This document shows positions 23,308 through 35,560 of a stretch of DNA of 64,000 nucleotides, one piece after another. The DNA lies in the NCBI GenBank assembly GCA_029255685.2, contig CM055320.2, forward strand, positions 13,502,614-13,566,613, in the 5' to 3' direction. The translations under genes and the position numbers were made by a program. Each line of letters starts with the position of its first letter. Positions within the stretch are counted from its first letter, which is position 1. The notes under the pieces were generated by a model. That model was not told where the DNA came from. It saw only the letters and a program-made list of their open reading frames with translations, and made no database searches. Source of the DNA: Silene conica. Lineage: Eukaryota > Streptophyta > Magnoliopsida > Caryophyllales > Caryophyllaceae.

Positions 23308-23976
23308 TTAACTGGGGTAAACGGTAGCCTCATGGCTGTTATAGGAATTTTGTTGGGGGTGAATTTTCATAGCATTGATGGCACTTTCACCTCTTGCATA
23401 GTGCTGCAAAAATGTCGGAATATAGTTGTCGACATTCTTGTATAACTTCAGCCTATCCTTGTCGAAAAGCTCACTTAAGGGTCCTATTTCTTTGTCTATG
23501 GCCACACTACTTGGCACGGCTACTGACATCCTTTCCTTCTGCTTGTCGATCACCGCCCTGTGTACTGAACTCTTCAATTTTCCATTACTCATTATCTGCA
23601 AACACGATTTTGACAGGGACTGGTTAAGTGAAACAGTCTTTCGTAACTAGTAATTCATGATGTCGACAATATGACAGGTTAGAAAAGTTAACATCACCTC
23701 CAACTGATCACCAACATTGATAAAAAGAGCGTTGGGAATAACTGACACTTTATGCCATTGGTCATCTTTGAGAACCTGAAGACCTTCAACATCTTTGTCC
23801 TGGAGAAGCATTGTAATTAGGGTACCATCAGAGTGCGCTCTAAGGCCTAAAACACGATCAGGGTGCGGACATGGAGGATAAAAGTTGAATCTTGCAAAGA
23901 AAGTGTCATCTTCTCCTAACTGACTTAAGAAAGTGTTCTCGTCCAAGCTCAGTGATTTAGCTATAGCTCGCAGCAT
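23308..23976 (-). pseudogene. 2-oxoglutarate/Fe(II)-dependent dioxygenase, N-terminal half missing
   Basis: Two exons are readable. The upstream exon (23976-23698) contains FNFYPPCPHPDRVLGLRAHS with the Fe-binding HxD, and ends NVGDQLE. A 102-base intron (23697-23596, GT...AG) follows. The last exon (from 23595) reads IMSNGKLKSSVHRAVIDKQK with the second Fe-binding His, then the RxS 2-oxoglutarate motif in ERMSVA. This resembles the plant DOXC/SRG1-like group, whose roles include hormone and specialised metabolism. The N-terminal half is lost at the junction with the mTERF copy at 23977, and the expected stop after AMKI is missing, so the frame runs on to 23308. Not functional as it stands. 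Confidence 0.85.
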
Positions 23977-23977
23977 G

Positions 23978-24691
23978 ATTTCTTAAAACAACACGGTGTT
24001 GGGCAATACTGACAACCTAATCAAGTTTTTTAGAAAAGACCTTTTATTCATGGGACCATCTGCTTTGGGAAATCTTAATTCAAATATTGCACTGTTGAAT
24101 AAGGACTATGGTCTTGATATTAATGTTATTCGGAATGCCATTCTTCAGTTTCCCGGATCCTTTTTTAGGGATACTGAGTTTTTCCGAAATACAATCGTTA
24201 GGGTTGAAAACGAATTAGGGATTCCTCGAGATTCTGTGATGTTTACATACGGCATACAATTGTTGTCTGCCTCGAGTCAGAAAAATATCAAATCGAAATA
24301 TCATGTGCTCAAAAGCTTTGGATGGACTGAATATGATGTTTCTTAATTAATGAGGTGAAATCCTATCATTCTTCTAACATCTGAAGAAAATATTAGGAAA
24401 AAGTTGGGGTTTTTGATGACTGAGCTAGGTTACAAGCCTGATTACTTAGCTACACATTCTATATTGTTGGGTAGTAGCCTCAAGAAGCAACTGGTGCCTA
24501 TGCATCGGGTGTTGTTGGTTTTGAAGGAGAAGGGTTTGTTAGATTACAACTTCTTTAGTACCATCCTTAAAACTGAGAAGGAGTTCTTAAAGGTGTTTAT
24601 TGAACCTTTTAAGGAGGATGCACCGGGTCTTCTTGAACTTTATCAAAGCAGCAAAGGACGTTCCAAAGTTGACACCATTTCAAGGCATTAG
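23978..24691 (+). pseudogene. mTERF pseudogene, partial duplicate of 20651-21817
   Basis: Homology begins inside the parent coding region at TTCTT(C)AAACAACACGG, skips about 200 bases of it, then follows the parent from LGNTDNLIKFF to the shared C-terminus GLLELYQSSKGRSKVD and its stop. A stop at 24344 and a second one nearby interrupt the frame after TEYDVS. The transit peptide and first repeats are absent. The 3' flank to about 24870 is also shared with the parent. Confidence 0.9.
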
Positions 24692-24870
24692 CAATGTCAA
24701 GCCCTCTCTTTTTCCTAGAGTCGCCGAGGTTGGTCCAACTATTTTCTCTCTTTTACGTAAGCTGCACTGAAAAATATTGTCAAATGTGTGTTTATAGGTG
24801 TAGTCGGTTAATGACATTGTATGCTTGACTTATGAGTGAAACGACATTCCTAATGGTTTATTTTCTACGG

Positions 24871-25617
24871 TGTGCACTCTTCAGGTTGTCATGGCCATTG
24901 TTTTGTTAATAGTATAAAAAATTAGAAGCCCTAGTGCCTCTGACTTGTCTCCAATTATGGTTCTTTAGGAATTACCCGACTTCCTGTTTATGTTGTGTGC
25001 TTGTCTTCCAACTTCTATAGTTCGTCTTCTACGAATTAACTTCTTTAAGTATTAGCGTATGAGTTCGAGTATAACTATGATCCCTCTTACTTATGTTCTT
25101 GGTTGTTTCCTCTTTTGAGCTTCTGGTTCGGGATTTTCGAATTTGGAGACTATGTAATGATTCTAATGGATAAAATGGTGGCCTCGTGGTGTGATTTGTG
25201 GAGACTGTAGAATGTTTGAGTTTTACCTTATTGCCTTTTAAATTGAAGGGGTGAGGTAGTTGTAGCTCGCTTGCCAGCTTGTTAATGGCTTAGGTGTGTA
25301 TGGAGAATATAAACGACAAAACTTGTTAAAGTGAGAATAATGATGGAAGCTGAAGAAACGTTCTAGGGTATTTGAAACCAAAGTGGGGGATTGTTATAAA
25401 GTTTTTGCCATCAAGCAGTTATGATGGATTCAGGACATTTACCCTAAGTAAGTAAAGAGGTTCATTTTTTTTATGATTTAATCCTGAGGGATGGTATCTG
25501 TAGATTTGAATGCTTTCTTTATATGCGTTTTACTTACTCTTAAGAATGAGTAGCGAATGACAAAAAGACAGGAATTTCAGGTTTGATCCTACATTATATA
25601 GTTGCTTTAGGACATTT
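24871..25617. other. Intergenic stretch, nothing recognised
   Basis: No open frame or repeat of note. GTGGGGGATTGTTATAAA near 25383 could be a retroelement edge but has no partner. Confidence 0.4.
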
Positions 25618-26150
25618 TGGGGGTGTCTGATGAGTATCTTTAGTTGGAATAAGACCCTTTTATTGAAAAATATATGGAGGCTAGCTAGTGACACTTGCTC
25701 CATTTGGACGCAATGGTGCAATAGGTGTTTTTTTTCAAGTACGGATTGCTGGCAGGTGATGGCTGTAAATTCATCTTCTCCCCGCGGAAAGCTCTGAATA
25801 GGGTGAGGGATGAGTTTATTCGTAAATTGGGAATTGGGATCACTTGGTAATGCTCAAGAATATCCGAGACAATGGAGCACCTCTGTAAACTGGCACTTGG
25901 GTACGTTTATGCTGTTTTTAAAGGTTCTTTCCCAAAATTCCAGTCTGTTAAACCACTCCTTGACAGTGTTGTTATGTCCTAACATGTTATAGTGACTTCT
26001 CTTGCTGCTCAACATGCCCTCCATACGGAGGATAATCTTTGCAAAAGAGGTTGGATAATCCCTAATAGATGTTGTCTATGTGAGGCCGCTCTGGAATCTG
26101 CAAGCCACTTGTTTTTTAATGTCCTTACTCAAGTGTTGTATTGCAGTAGT
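25618..26150 (+). mobile_element. Fragment of a LINE (non-LTR) retrotransposon, 3' part of ORF2
   Basis: Frames read SWNKTLLLKNIWRLASDT, RKALNRVRDEF and, after stops and frameshifts, AAQHALHTEDNLCKRGWI followed by CCLCEAALESASHLFFN. The last is the zf-RVT zinc-binding domain found after the reverse transcriptase of plant L1-type elements. The endonuclease and RT core are absent, so it is a dead fragment. Confidence 0.75.
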
Positions 26151-26838
26151 TCCTCTTTGGCGGGGGGTTACCCGTTACTCGACAACCCGTTAGCTTGAAA
26201 TATGAGTTAATCAAGCTCCCTATGTTTAAGGGAAAGGGGTGGAGGAAAAACTGGGTTGGATTTGTTATATCTGCAACTGTTTATATCAACTGTTTACATA
26301 CAAAGTTATAGCACATTATTCATCTAATTTAATGTTTAAAAAGAAGCTATGAGACAATAGTAAAAATAGTTTTGAAAAAAGTAAATTGGCTATTGGCAAA
26401 CAATTAATCTTGGACGGGGGCATATATACCAGAGTTGATCATGGGTCGGGTTTGATAAGGCTTGGGCCGGGCTGATATGCTAGAAACAACCCATTTATTA
26501 GGGTCAGGCCGTGCCAAGTCCATAGGCCTTTTCTTTAGCCCAAATCCAATCCTTATGGACTCAAACGAGATAGGACTTTTTTGGCTCTTACGACTCGTGA
26601 CACCTTCAAAATGTGAAAGAGGCAAAAAGCGCACAATGAAAAAAATACAACTAAAAAGGCTTGAAACAAGGTTTTAGCAAATTTTAATCCACAAGTGCAA
26701 GTCAATTGAACCCAAACTTGATATTGATAAGATGAATATAGAACTTGTCCATAGACAGTAGAATATCAATAATCAACGGGGTTTTTAACTTTTTTGCTTA
26801 CTGATACAATAATGTACACAACTACACATTACACGAAT
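26151..26838. other. Intergenic stretch, nothing recognised
   Basis: No gene or element hallmark identified between the LINE fragment and the copia LTR. Confidence 0.45.
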
Positions 26839-27151
26839 TGTTGGGTCAATGCCTTGAATCTGTTAGTCGACATCTGTTTACCGTAATTATTGGGCTAGGG
26901 TTATGTCCTAGGCCTTATTAGGTCAAATATGTATTAAGTTAGAGAGTACTTTATAAACTCTCTAACCCTCACCCTAGCAGTCATGATTAATATACCGTTT
27001 GAAATCTGTAATCTGAAAACTCATCACACATAAAAAAACTCTCTCACTTCTGCCCTGTAGACGTAGCTAACACACCGTTAGTGAACCACGTAAATTTGTA
27101 CGTTGTTTTCTTTATTGTTCTTTATTTGTTTTTCTCGCATCCGTTACAACA
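26839..27151 (+). repeat. 5' LTR of a heavily interrupted copia element
   Basis: Begins TGTTGGG and ends TACAACA, so the terminal 5 bases are inverted repeats. A TATA-like stretch (ACTTTATAAACTC) lies mid-LTR. It is followed after three bases by a primer binding site and then by a gag frame. Confidence 0.8.
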
Positions 27152-27154
27152 AAC

Positions 27155-27167
27155 TGGTATTAGAGCC
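27155..27167 (+). other. Primer binding site (initiator tRNA-Met)
   Basis: TGGTATTAGAGCC, one base off the consensus TGGTATCAGAGCC, 3 bases after the LTR. It marks the start of minus-strand DNA synthesis. Confidence 0.85.
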
Positions 27168-27192
27168 TTCGGGTTCCTGACCAGCGAGAAAG

Positions 27193-27618
27193 ATGTCAGC
27201 AATGAACATAAAGATCGATCGCTTTACCGGGAGGAATAGTTTTTGTCTTTGGCAGATCAAGATGCGGGCTCTGTTAAAGCAATAAAGGTTATGGACGCCG
27301 CTTCAAAAGAAGCAGGAAGGCGTTGCGGCGGCCGTTGTCGTAACCGCTGAAATGACCAGTCTGGAGGAGAAGGCACATTCAACAATTATGTTGTGTCTTG
27401 CTGATGATATCATTACTGAAGTTGCAGAGGAAGATATCGTCGCAGGTCTATATGCAAAGCTTGAGAGTCTTTATATAACGAAGTCTTTGACAAATAAGTT
27501 GTTTCTAAAGCAACGTCTGTTCAGTCTGAGAATGCAGGAAGGTATGCCTCTCTGGGATCATTTAGATCAGTTGAACACAATTTTACTAGAGCTGCGTAAT
27601 ACTGATGTTAAGGTAGAA
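27193..27618 (+). pseudogene. Copia gag, first part, broken by stop and CACTA insertion
   Basis: Starts at ATG 27193 (MSAMNIKIDRFTG) and shows the copia gag (UBN2-like) pattern: F.G..F..W.IKM, then LEEKAHSTIMLCLADDI and LESLYITKSLTNKLFLKQRL. An in-frame stop near 27282 and a frameshift precede the long open part. The coding sequence is cut at 27618 by the CACTA element and resumes at 35739. Confidence 0.85.
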
Positions 27619-27634
27619 CACTACAACAGATACT

Positions 27635-27865
27635 GGCATTAGCGATTGCAAATGGCGACCAATTTCAGTCGCCCTTCTCATTTTAGCGACCAAGTCCAGT
27701 CGCCCCCACTTAGTCGCTAGGTTTGGTCGCTAAATTAGCGACTGAAATTGGTCGCTAATTTAGCTACTGATTTCAGTCGCTAAATTAGCGACCATTTTCA
27801 GTCGCTAATTGGTCGCTATTGGAAAAAAGAAACAGAAGGTTAGCGACCGAAAATGGTCGCCAAAT
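27635..27865. repeat. CACTA left subterminal repeats
   Basis: A dozen or so copies of the GCGAC core (TTAGCGACC, GGTCGCTAA, TTTCAGTCGC) in both orientations within about 230 bases of the left end. In En/Spm such repeats are bound by TNPA. Confidence 0.85.
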
Positions 27866-28123
27866 TTACATTTTTTGGTCGCTAATTTTACATGTTTTTG
27901 GCTGTAAAAATATGTTTTGTCCTAGCCAAATTCCTAGCTATTACTTACAAACCTGCAAGCAAAAGCAACAACAGCAGCGCACAACCCAAATGATACCAAA
28001 CAACTGAAACTTAAATAAATAAAATTGATTCGGATTACAAAGTACCAAATTCGGGTGCTTGTCCAATGAAAAAAAAATATCCAACGCATTCAACACTAAC
28101 AAACTAGAAGATACATACACTAG

Positions 28124-29678
28124 CTAAGACACCGGGAAATATGCTCCCGCCCCACTGCCATCTTCCGAATCTCTTGGATCCCTATCCTGTGGGCGCCAAC
28201 CACTGTTGCAATTGGCAAAATAAGAGGACATCTTGTCCATTTCTTCTTTCATTCTTCTCATTTCTTCACCTCTTTTAGCGTCCCTTCTATCCTTCTCAGC
28301 TAGTTGAAGTTGTAGATGACTTACCAAGCCAGGAACATATGTCTGGTGCTGGGAGGAGGACCATCTTCTTGCCGGTGGGTCATAGAAAAGCTCTTTCTCT
28401 GAACCGGCCCCGTAGACTTCTCCTTTCTGAAAACCATCTACAAGCTCATACCAAAGCTGATTGTCGGAGATGTCAGGGTTCTTCTTCTTTCGGTCAAGAA
28501 ATTGGCCCTACAAAAAATGAAACATTATTAATAATATATACAATAACACTTACATATAAATATATACTTTAAACAATACTATAAATACATTAAAAAATTA
28601 AATATACAATAATACCTACATATAATTCACGATCTTTTGAGTTTGCAAAGACGAACCATTTCTTTCCCTTCTTGGCATGTGTCTCCAGGAAGAGATCAAC
28701 AACAGATTGTAACTGACCCTTATTTTTCTTTGCCTATAAAAAAAAAATGAATTCATGAAGTATTAGTCAGTTAATTAAAATTTAAAGTTAAATAATATAC
28801 GAAGATAAAAGTAATAAACTACAAGAGTAAATAGTTACTCTTATCACTGCCCGATCATGGAATGACTGAGACCCACCATAATGAGTAGGCCCAACTTCCG
28901 CCTCGGGATCATCTTCACCCCTCTTGTTCGCCTTGTTCCGGGCCGACGCTTGCTCGAACTCCGGACTTTCTCTGTACTTAGTGAATTCTTCATATGATTG
29001 ACCTATAATCAAATAAAATAGAAACTATTAATATAAATTAAAAAAGCGTTAAATTTTTAATTTTAATACGGTTATTAATAAATTATTACCTTTCATGAAC
29101 GATGGCGCATTCTTTCTCCTCGACACCTTATACATAATGTCCTTTAGCCTCCTCTTACCAACATCATTAAATTTATCCCAAGCCACTCGCTCAAGGTCAT
29201 TTAACCAATAGAAGGCACGCTACAAAAAAATAAGGGTTAGAGAAACAAATCAACCATAAATTTATTAAAATAAATAATTAATGTAAATACTTAAATAAGT
29301 ACCCGAAAGGCGTTGAACCAAATCTCCTTGTCGTCGGGACTAGCTTTCGTTCTACAAGTAACGCCATGAATCATGTTCTCTTGAATGTTATTGGTGACGC
29401 CACGAATCGTCGTTTGATGTCTAAACCTGAAACCAAACATGAATGTTAATTAGACTAGGTTGAATAAAAAAATAAACAAACAAACAGTGAATAAAAAATT
29501 ACCAAAGACCCGTCGGATCAATGATGATCCTGCCGTCAGTATGGCGGGGTACACGGACTTCCTCCTCCTCGTCACTCGATACATTGACCTCCACCTCCTC
29601 CTCCTCCTGTGATCGGACCGAGCTACTGTCCTCACTACCACTACAACCGCCCCGTTGTCTACCTCCTCCACGAGCCAT
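28124..29678 (-). CDS. CACTA accessory transposase (Transposase_24/TNPA-like), six exons, intact
   Basis: Exons on the minus strand: 29678-29503, 29426-29303, 29219-29090, 29002-28839, 28733-28620, 28507-28124. Each inner boundary has GT...AG, and the lengths (176, 124, 130, 164, 114, 384) keep one open frame of 363 residues from ATG 29678 to the stop at 28124. The N-terminus is Gly/Arg- then Glu-rich. The core (ASPDDKEIWFNAFR; ERVAWDKFNDVGKRRLKDIM; YEEFTKYRESPEFEQASARN; GPTHYGGSQSFHDRA) matches plant Transposase_24. A C-terminal coiled-coil-like part (LQLAEKDRRDAKRGEEMRRM) follows. It would bind the subterminal repeats and act with TNP2. The partner gene beside it is broken. Confidence 0.85.
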
Positions 29679-29790
29679 GTGAACCTATAATTGTAGGAAA
29701 AATGTTAACATATATAACAGAATAAATGTTTGTAAAATATTAAAAAACAGAACCTAAACAAATTTATAAGATGTTAAGCTCCTACTACTT

Positions 29791-32700
29791 TTACTCATCA
29801 CCATCATCGTCATCCTCTTCTTCTTCTTCTACCTCCTCCTCCTCGTCATCATCTTCTTCCTCCTCTTCTAACTCTTCATCATTATTATCTTGTAACTGAT
29901 CTTGCCCCTCTCTTTCATCCTCTTCTAACTCCTCTTCCGCTTCTATCTCATTTCCATAAATGACTTCATGATCAACTGGGGACATAATTGACTCTGATAC
30001 AACTTCTTCTTGGAAAAAGGATGTGTCGACTTCTGATCGCGCCTTCGTTTTAATTACCGCACACCAATTCTTTTGTTGTTTATCTTTACTTGTGCTAGGC
30101 GAAGATGCATAGTAAACTTGATGAGCTTGTTGTGCAAGTATAAATGGATCATATTTAGAATATGTTCGAGTGTGATTCACTTCTACAAGCTTGTAGCGAT
30201 CATGGACTCTCGTTCCAGCTACATAATTATCTCTCCATTGAATCTTGAATAAGACAGCTTTATAACCCCGGTCACGCCCATTATAACACAACTCAAAGAT
30301 ATCCTCTAATATCCCATAATAGTCATTGCCATCAAGAGAAGAAATAGTAACGCTTGCATTTAGCCTTACTTTTCCCGTAGTTGAATGTGTGAAACGTAAA
30401 CCCATTAACTAAATAATGATACCACGTAATAACCTTTCGAGAAGGACCCAAAGTCAAGCTTCTAACCACATCATCTTGGATATTTGGCTTAATTACATGT
30501 TTTCCGAAACCATGCTGGAAACTGATCCTCGTGTTTACTCCAAACATCCTCTCTTATAACATTAGGGTGATCAGTCATGAAATCTGTCACAAATTTTGCT
30601 TCATATGGCTCCAAAATTTCACAATTAGATAGCACATAAAGGTGAGCACGATTATACTCCTTGTCATCCAGAAATCTTGTTTCCCCAGTAGAAGAACACC
30701 CTTCATCATCTTGTACATGAAAACACTTGGGTAAACTTGTATCTAACTCAGCCGCTTCTTCAATGTTCAAGTTTTTTGCTTTGGTCTCGATATGTTTTTC
30801 AAAGTAAAACTAGTTTAATTTCCCGTGAAATCACGGGATTTTTCAAACTTTTCATTAATATTTTTTTCTTGGCGTAAATATTTTTTTACTGCGTTTTGTA
30901 GTAGTTTGATATTTACATAATTTTACAGTAGTGTTTTTTTTATTATAACATATTATTTTGCTATTCTCATTTCCATTATTTTGTAACCAAATAATATCAT
31001 TTTTGTTCAACGTCAAAGTGATATTTTTGTTAATCAAACTTTATTAAAATGATGATACTTGTATTAGTAACAAAAATAATATCTAATATTCATCATAGTT
31101 TGGATACCTCTATATTTTTCTAGTTTGGAAATAATGATGATATTAAGATTTAAAATATTCTTCACTCATTTTCTCTAAACTATTGGAACTTTTAATAAAA
31201 TAAAAATAAAATAAATGAGGTAAGTATATAGATTAAAGAACATGGATTTTCACATTGAAAACTCAAATTAGAAAAGATATGCTATTCATTAGTATTTGTT
31301 TTTTTTTTTTTTTTATGTATGTATGTAAATATTAACAGAATTAAGATAAATAAATTATCAAAAATCGATAGGTATCTACAATATATTTTTACCATATTAT
31401 TATCAAAGCATCAATAAGACAACAACATCAAATGCATCATATCTCATTAGTACTCAAATCACAAGGAAAATATAAATTTACCATTTAGATCAACATAATT
31501 AAATATATAGATCGATAATACTATATTCATACTAAATTTATGTTAGTCATATTTGTAAGTTGTTGTTAATATCAATATTAATAAATTCACTACACATTAA
31601 CAATGATGTATATATTAAAAATATCCGCTAAACAAACGATCACTATTAAAAATGTGAAATTAAAAAGTTACAGTTACAAATTAGTCACGCTAGTATTTCT
31701 TTCACAAATTTTGACAACAATTCACAAGTATTATATTCAATCATCGAGAATCTCAAGTGTTTTCATAAGCATTTGATAATGCCTAAAACAAACTATATAA
31801 TACAAATGTTTGTCAAATTCCCCACTTCTCTTCTATTTCTCTCTTATTTTCTCATTTCCTGTGCCAATTTGATTCATGCTCACCACAAAGTAAATATTAA
31901 AAGGTGTTAATAAATCAAATGGAATAATTTGGTGACAATAAACAATTTTTTTCATTAATTTGTGTTTGCTAGGAATGTGTGCTAAAATTGTTACCAATTC
32001 ATTTTCTTTTATAGGTGAAATATTTTCGTAACAGTAGAATATAAAAAATTTTAGCAGTAAATTATTATTATTATTAAGTGTAATATATAAATGCAAGTTT
32101 AAATAAATAAGTAATTAAGTCTATTTAATACTACTTTGCCTATGTATTTTCTATTTTTATTTTTCTTTATAAACAATAATAAAAAATTGGTCAAACATTT
32201 AAATGTAGTGGGTCACATGTTATTAAGTAACTATTAAATGTAGGCTTTTTATTTACTTTGTCTTTTCATTTTCTATTTTTACTTTTTTTTTAAATAAAAA
32301 AAAATTAATCTAGCATGTCAATATAGTGTGCCACGTGTTATTCTAGTATGTCAATATAATTCGCCACGTGTCATTCTAATACTACTCAATCTAGGCTTTT
32401 TATATTATTATATAGAAGAGCAAAAATTGACAATTTCGTCCGTTAGGTATGCATTGCAAATAGAACCTTCCACACGAGCTTTATTACCAATTTTCTTTTT
32501 CACATGATAAGAAACCTTTCGAAAGAATACATCCACCTATATTGAACGGGTCCACCAACTTTAGCTTCATATGGCAAATGAATGGGTAGATGCTCCATCG
32601 AATTGAAAAAAGAAGGCGGAAATATCATCTCAAGTTTACACAAAATTTCTGGTATTTGGTCTTCTAAACGAATCATGTCATCAACTAATATCGTGGAGGA

Positions 32701-34535
32701 ACACAAGTCTCTGAAAAATTGACTAATTTCTGTAACTGCATTCCAAACGGTGGTCGTGAGTAAATTTTTCAAAGCCCCTGGTAACAAGCGCTCCATGAAA
32801 ACATGACAGTCATGACTATTCAACCCTTTCAACTTCAATTCATTTAAATCAACACAACGGCTGAAATCTGAGGCATACCCATCGGGGAACTTTAAGTCTC
32901 TTACCCAATCGCACAATACCTTTCTTTGAGCTTTGTCAAGAACAAATGGTGCTTTTGGCATTGATCCATCCCTACGAATGTGAAGTTTAGGACGATCACA
33001 AAATTTCTTCAATTCTATTCTTGAGCCAATATTATCACGTGTCTTTCCTTTAACATCCATAATCGTATGAATAAGTAGCTCAAAGAAATTCTTTTCTATG
33101 TGCATCACATCCAAATTGTGTCTGATCAACATTGTTTAGGGTTTAGGGTAGGTCCCAAAAAATACTTCTTTTAAACCAACCACTCTTTTTCTTTTTTAAC
33201 TCTCTAAATTCTTCTTCAGTCTCATCGTTGGTAGATGGCAATTCACGTATAGCCTCCCAGACTGCATCACCCGGGAGTCTATCCGGAGCATCGTCACGCA
33301 CCTCATTTCCTTTTAAGAAAGCTTTTTGTTCTTTCTATGGACATGTCCATCCGGTAGGAAGCATCTATGACAATCAAACCAACTAATCTTTTTGAAATTA
33401 GGGAGGTAAAAAGCTTTGCTATTATCCATGCAATAAGGGCATGCCATTCGCGCCCCTGTTGTCCAGCCTGATAGCATACCGTATGCGGGGAAATCACTTA
33501 CAGTCCACAACAGTGAAGCTCTTAGTTGGAAGTTTTGCTTCTTGGACACATCAAATGTTTCGACACCAACTTCCCACAGATACTTCAGTTCTTCCACCAG
33601 CAGTTGTAAATAAACATCCAAGTTATTTTTTGGGTTATGAGGACCAAAAATAAGTAGTGAGAGGAACATAAATTGTCTTTTCGAACATAGCCAAGGAGGT
33701 AAGTTGTAAGGTGTAATCATTACGGGCCAACACGAGTAAGATCTACCAAACTGACCAAAAGGGTCAAACCCATCCGTACATAAGCCAAGTCTCACATTGC
33801 GAGGTTCCTCAGCAAAATCAGGATAGAACCTATCAAAATGCTTCCACTCCTCTCCGTCACTCGGATGACACATCTTTCCTGGTGTATGAGGGTTTTCTTT
33901 GTGCCATCTCATTTGGTTGACAATATTTTTCGTGGCATATAACCTTTGAAGTCTTGGAGCTAGGGGAAGATAAATTAATGGGTTTAATCATATTGGTTTC
34001 TTTGTTTTTCCACTCTTCTTACCTTTTTTCCCTTCAAGATAATATTTCCCTCACTTGTCTCATATCTATCCCTTTGACATTTCTTACATTTGGGTTAGTA
34101 ACGCATCATCTTTCCAAAAAAGCATACATCCTCCAGGACATGCGTCAATCTTTAATGTGGAAGCTGAAGACCTTTGACCACTTTTTTGGTATTGTAAATA
34201 TTACGGGTCATAATGTTATTATCGGGTATAACATCTTCAATTAAAGTAGCAATACTGTCAACCGCTTTAAACGGCATATTGTACTAACATTTTAACGTTA
34301 CTATCCTCGATGCAACTTGCAACAATGACATTCTGCTCCCCTCATATAAAGTTTTCTCGAAGTCCCTTAGCATATCAAAAAATGCTTTTGCCTTTGGGTT
34401 TGGATCTTCTTCCTCGGTTATAGGTACACGATCGGTATTAGTGAAAGTATTTGACTCAAAGGCATCAAGTACCATATCTCTATACGGGTTCTCATTTGAT
34501 TGGAATTGAGGGTGTTCGGGATCAGAAGAATTCAA
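29791..34535 (-). pseudogene. CACTA main transposase (TNP2-type), frameshifted and interrupted
   Basis: Reading leftwards: an N-terminal segment (34535-34284) with DPNPKAKAFFDMLRDFEKTLY; the TNP2 catalytic region (33912-33313) with GLCTDGFDPF, WPVMITPYNLPP and GARMACPYCM; the DUF4218 part (33132-32500) with NLDVMHIEKNFFELLIHTIM and LPIHLPYEAKVGGPVQYRWM; and, beyond a Helitron-like insert, a DUF4216 part (30770-29791) with KAVLFKIQWRD, ending in a very acidic Glu/Asp tail. At least four frameshifts or stops separate these pieces. TNP2 cuts and joins the element ends; this copy cannot. Confidence 0.88.
30810..32416 (-). mobile_element. Non-autonomous Helitron-like insertion inside TNP2
   Basis: In minus orientation it begins TCTATATAATAATATAAAA and ends with a hairpin (CCCGTGATTTCACGGG, at 30822-30837) followed 8 bases later by CTAG: the 5'-TC, 3'-hairpin-CTRR layout of Helitrons. 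No target duplication or terminal inverted repeat is present. Repeated (C)CACGTG(G/T) motifs near the 5' end are common in plant Helitrons. Removing it leaves the DUF4218 and DUF4216 coding parts joined in frame, which fixes the borders to within a few bases. The flanking bases are T/T rather than the usual A/T. No Rep/helicase is encoded. Confidence 0.7.
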
Positions 34536-35560
34536 GTCAATATATTCTTCAAGATTTCAATTGGGTCCTTATCACTCCAACCTAAATCCATCAATGTATA
34601 TTTCAAAACACTAGTAAACACACATTTGTGATTTATTAGTGAGAAAAAAAAATTTGGCAGCAATTCCCCTCAGTTCTTCAAATACACAATGTGAAATAAA
34701 TTTGTATTTATTTCACATATGTATGCGAAGAACATTAAAGGAGTTGTTGCCAAACTCTTTCCCCATTAATAAAATCACAAATATGTATTTACTACCTAAG
34801 TGACTTAAAATATACAAAGACAGTCCCAAAATGGGGACTATTCATGAATTCCTCCTAACGAGTAATTCATGAACGGGTACTAGGTCAATAGTCATTCTTC
34901 CACGGAAAATATTCACAATAAATTACAATAATGTACTAATTTGAATAATAACATTCAACAATTTTTTTCCCAATTTCTAACAATATTAACACTCATTAAC
35001 AATAACACCCAATTTTTTCCCAACTTTTGTCAATTTCTAACCGTAACATCAACTAATTTTCCGAAAATACTAATTAAATTACACATACAAACATAATAAA
35101 CATAAAAAAATGTTCTTAAAATCATCCTAGAAATCTAATTACTAACTAAAGCTACTAACCTTAACAAACATCCAATTTTCCCCAATTTCAAACCCTAATC
35201 ACAACTTTTACATAAAAAACCTAATTAACTTATACATAAAAACTTAATAAACATCCAAATGTTATACAAATCATCCTAATAATCTAATTACTAACAACAA
35301 TTATGAATTAGTATAATATTATAAGGTATTCAATACATAGATTAACTTATTAAATCGACACAAACCTGAAAAAGGAGTATTAGGAAGGTGAACGGCGGTG
35401 GTGGGTGGTCCGGTGGCGCTGTGGTGGTCCGATAAACTCACGGTGGTGACGAGGGTGACGAGAGGTTTTGGGTTTTTTTTTGTTGAAGGTGTTAAGCAAT
35501 GGGGGAATGACGGGAAGAAGAGGCGAAAAAAAATATAACAGGAGGACCACTTCGGTAGCT
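34536..35560. other. CACTA right internal region, no gene seen
   Basis: AT-rich, pyrimidine-biased on the plus strand, presumably promoter and leader of the minus-strand transposase genes. A GGTGG-rich stretch (35390-35460) precedes the subterminal repeats. Confidence 0.5.

Noticed and set aside
23137..23650. Plus-strand ORFs opposite the dioxygenase
   Set aside because: They are shadows of the minus-strand exons, which carry the Fe-binding and RxS motifs.
29450..29671. Arg/Val-rich minus-strand ORF
   Set aside because: Wrong frame over exon 1 of the TNPA-like gene; the correct frame begins at 29678 and is spliced at 29503.
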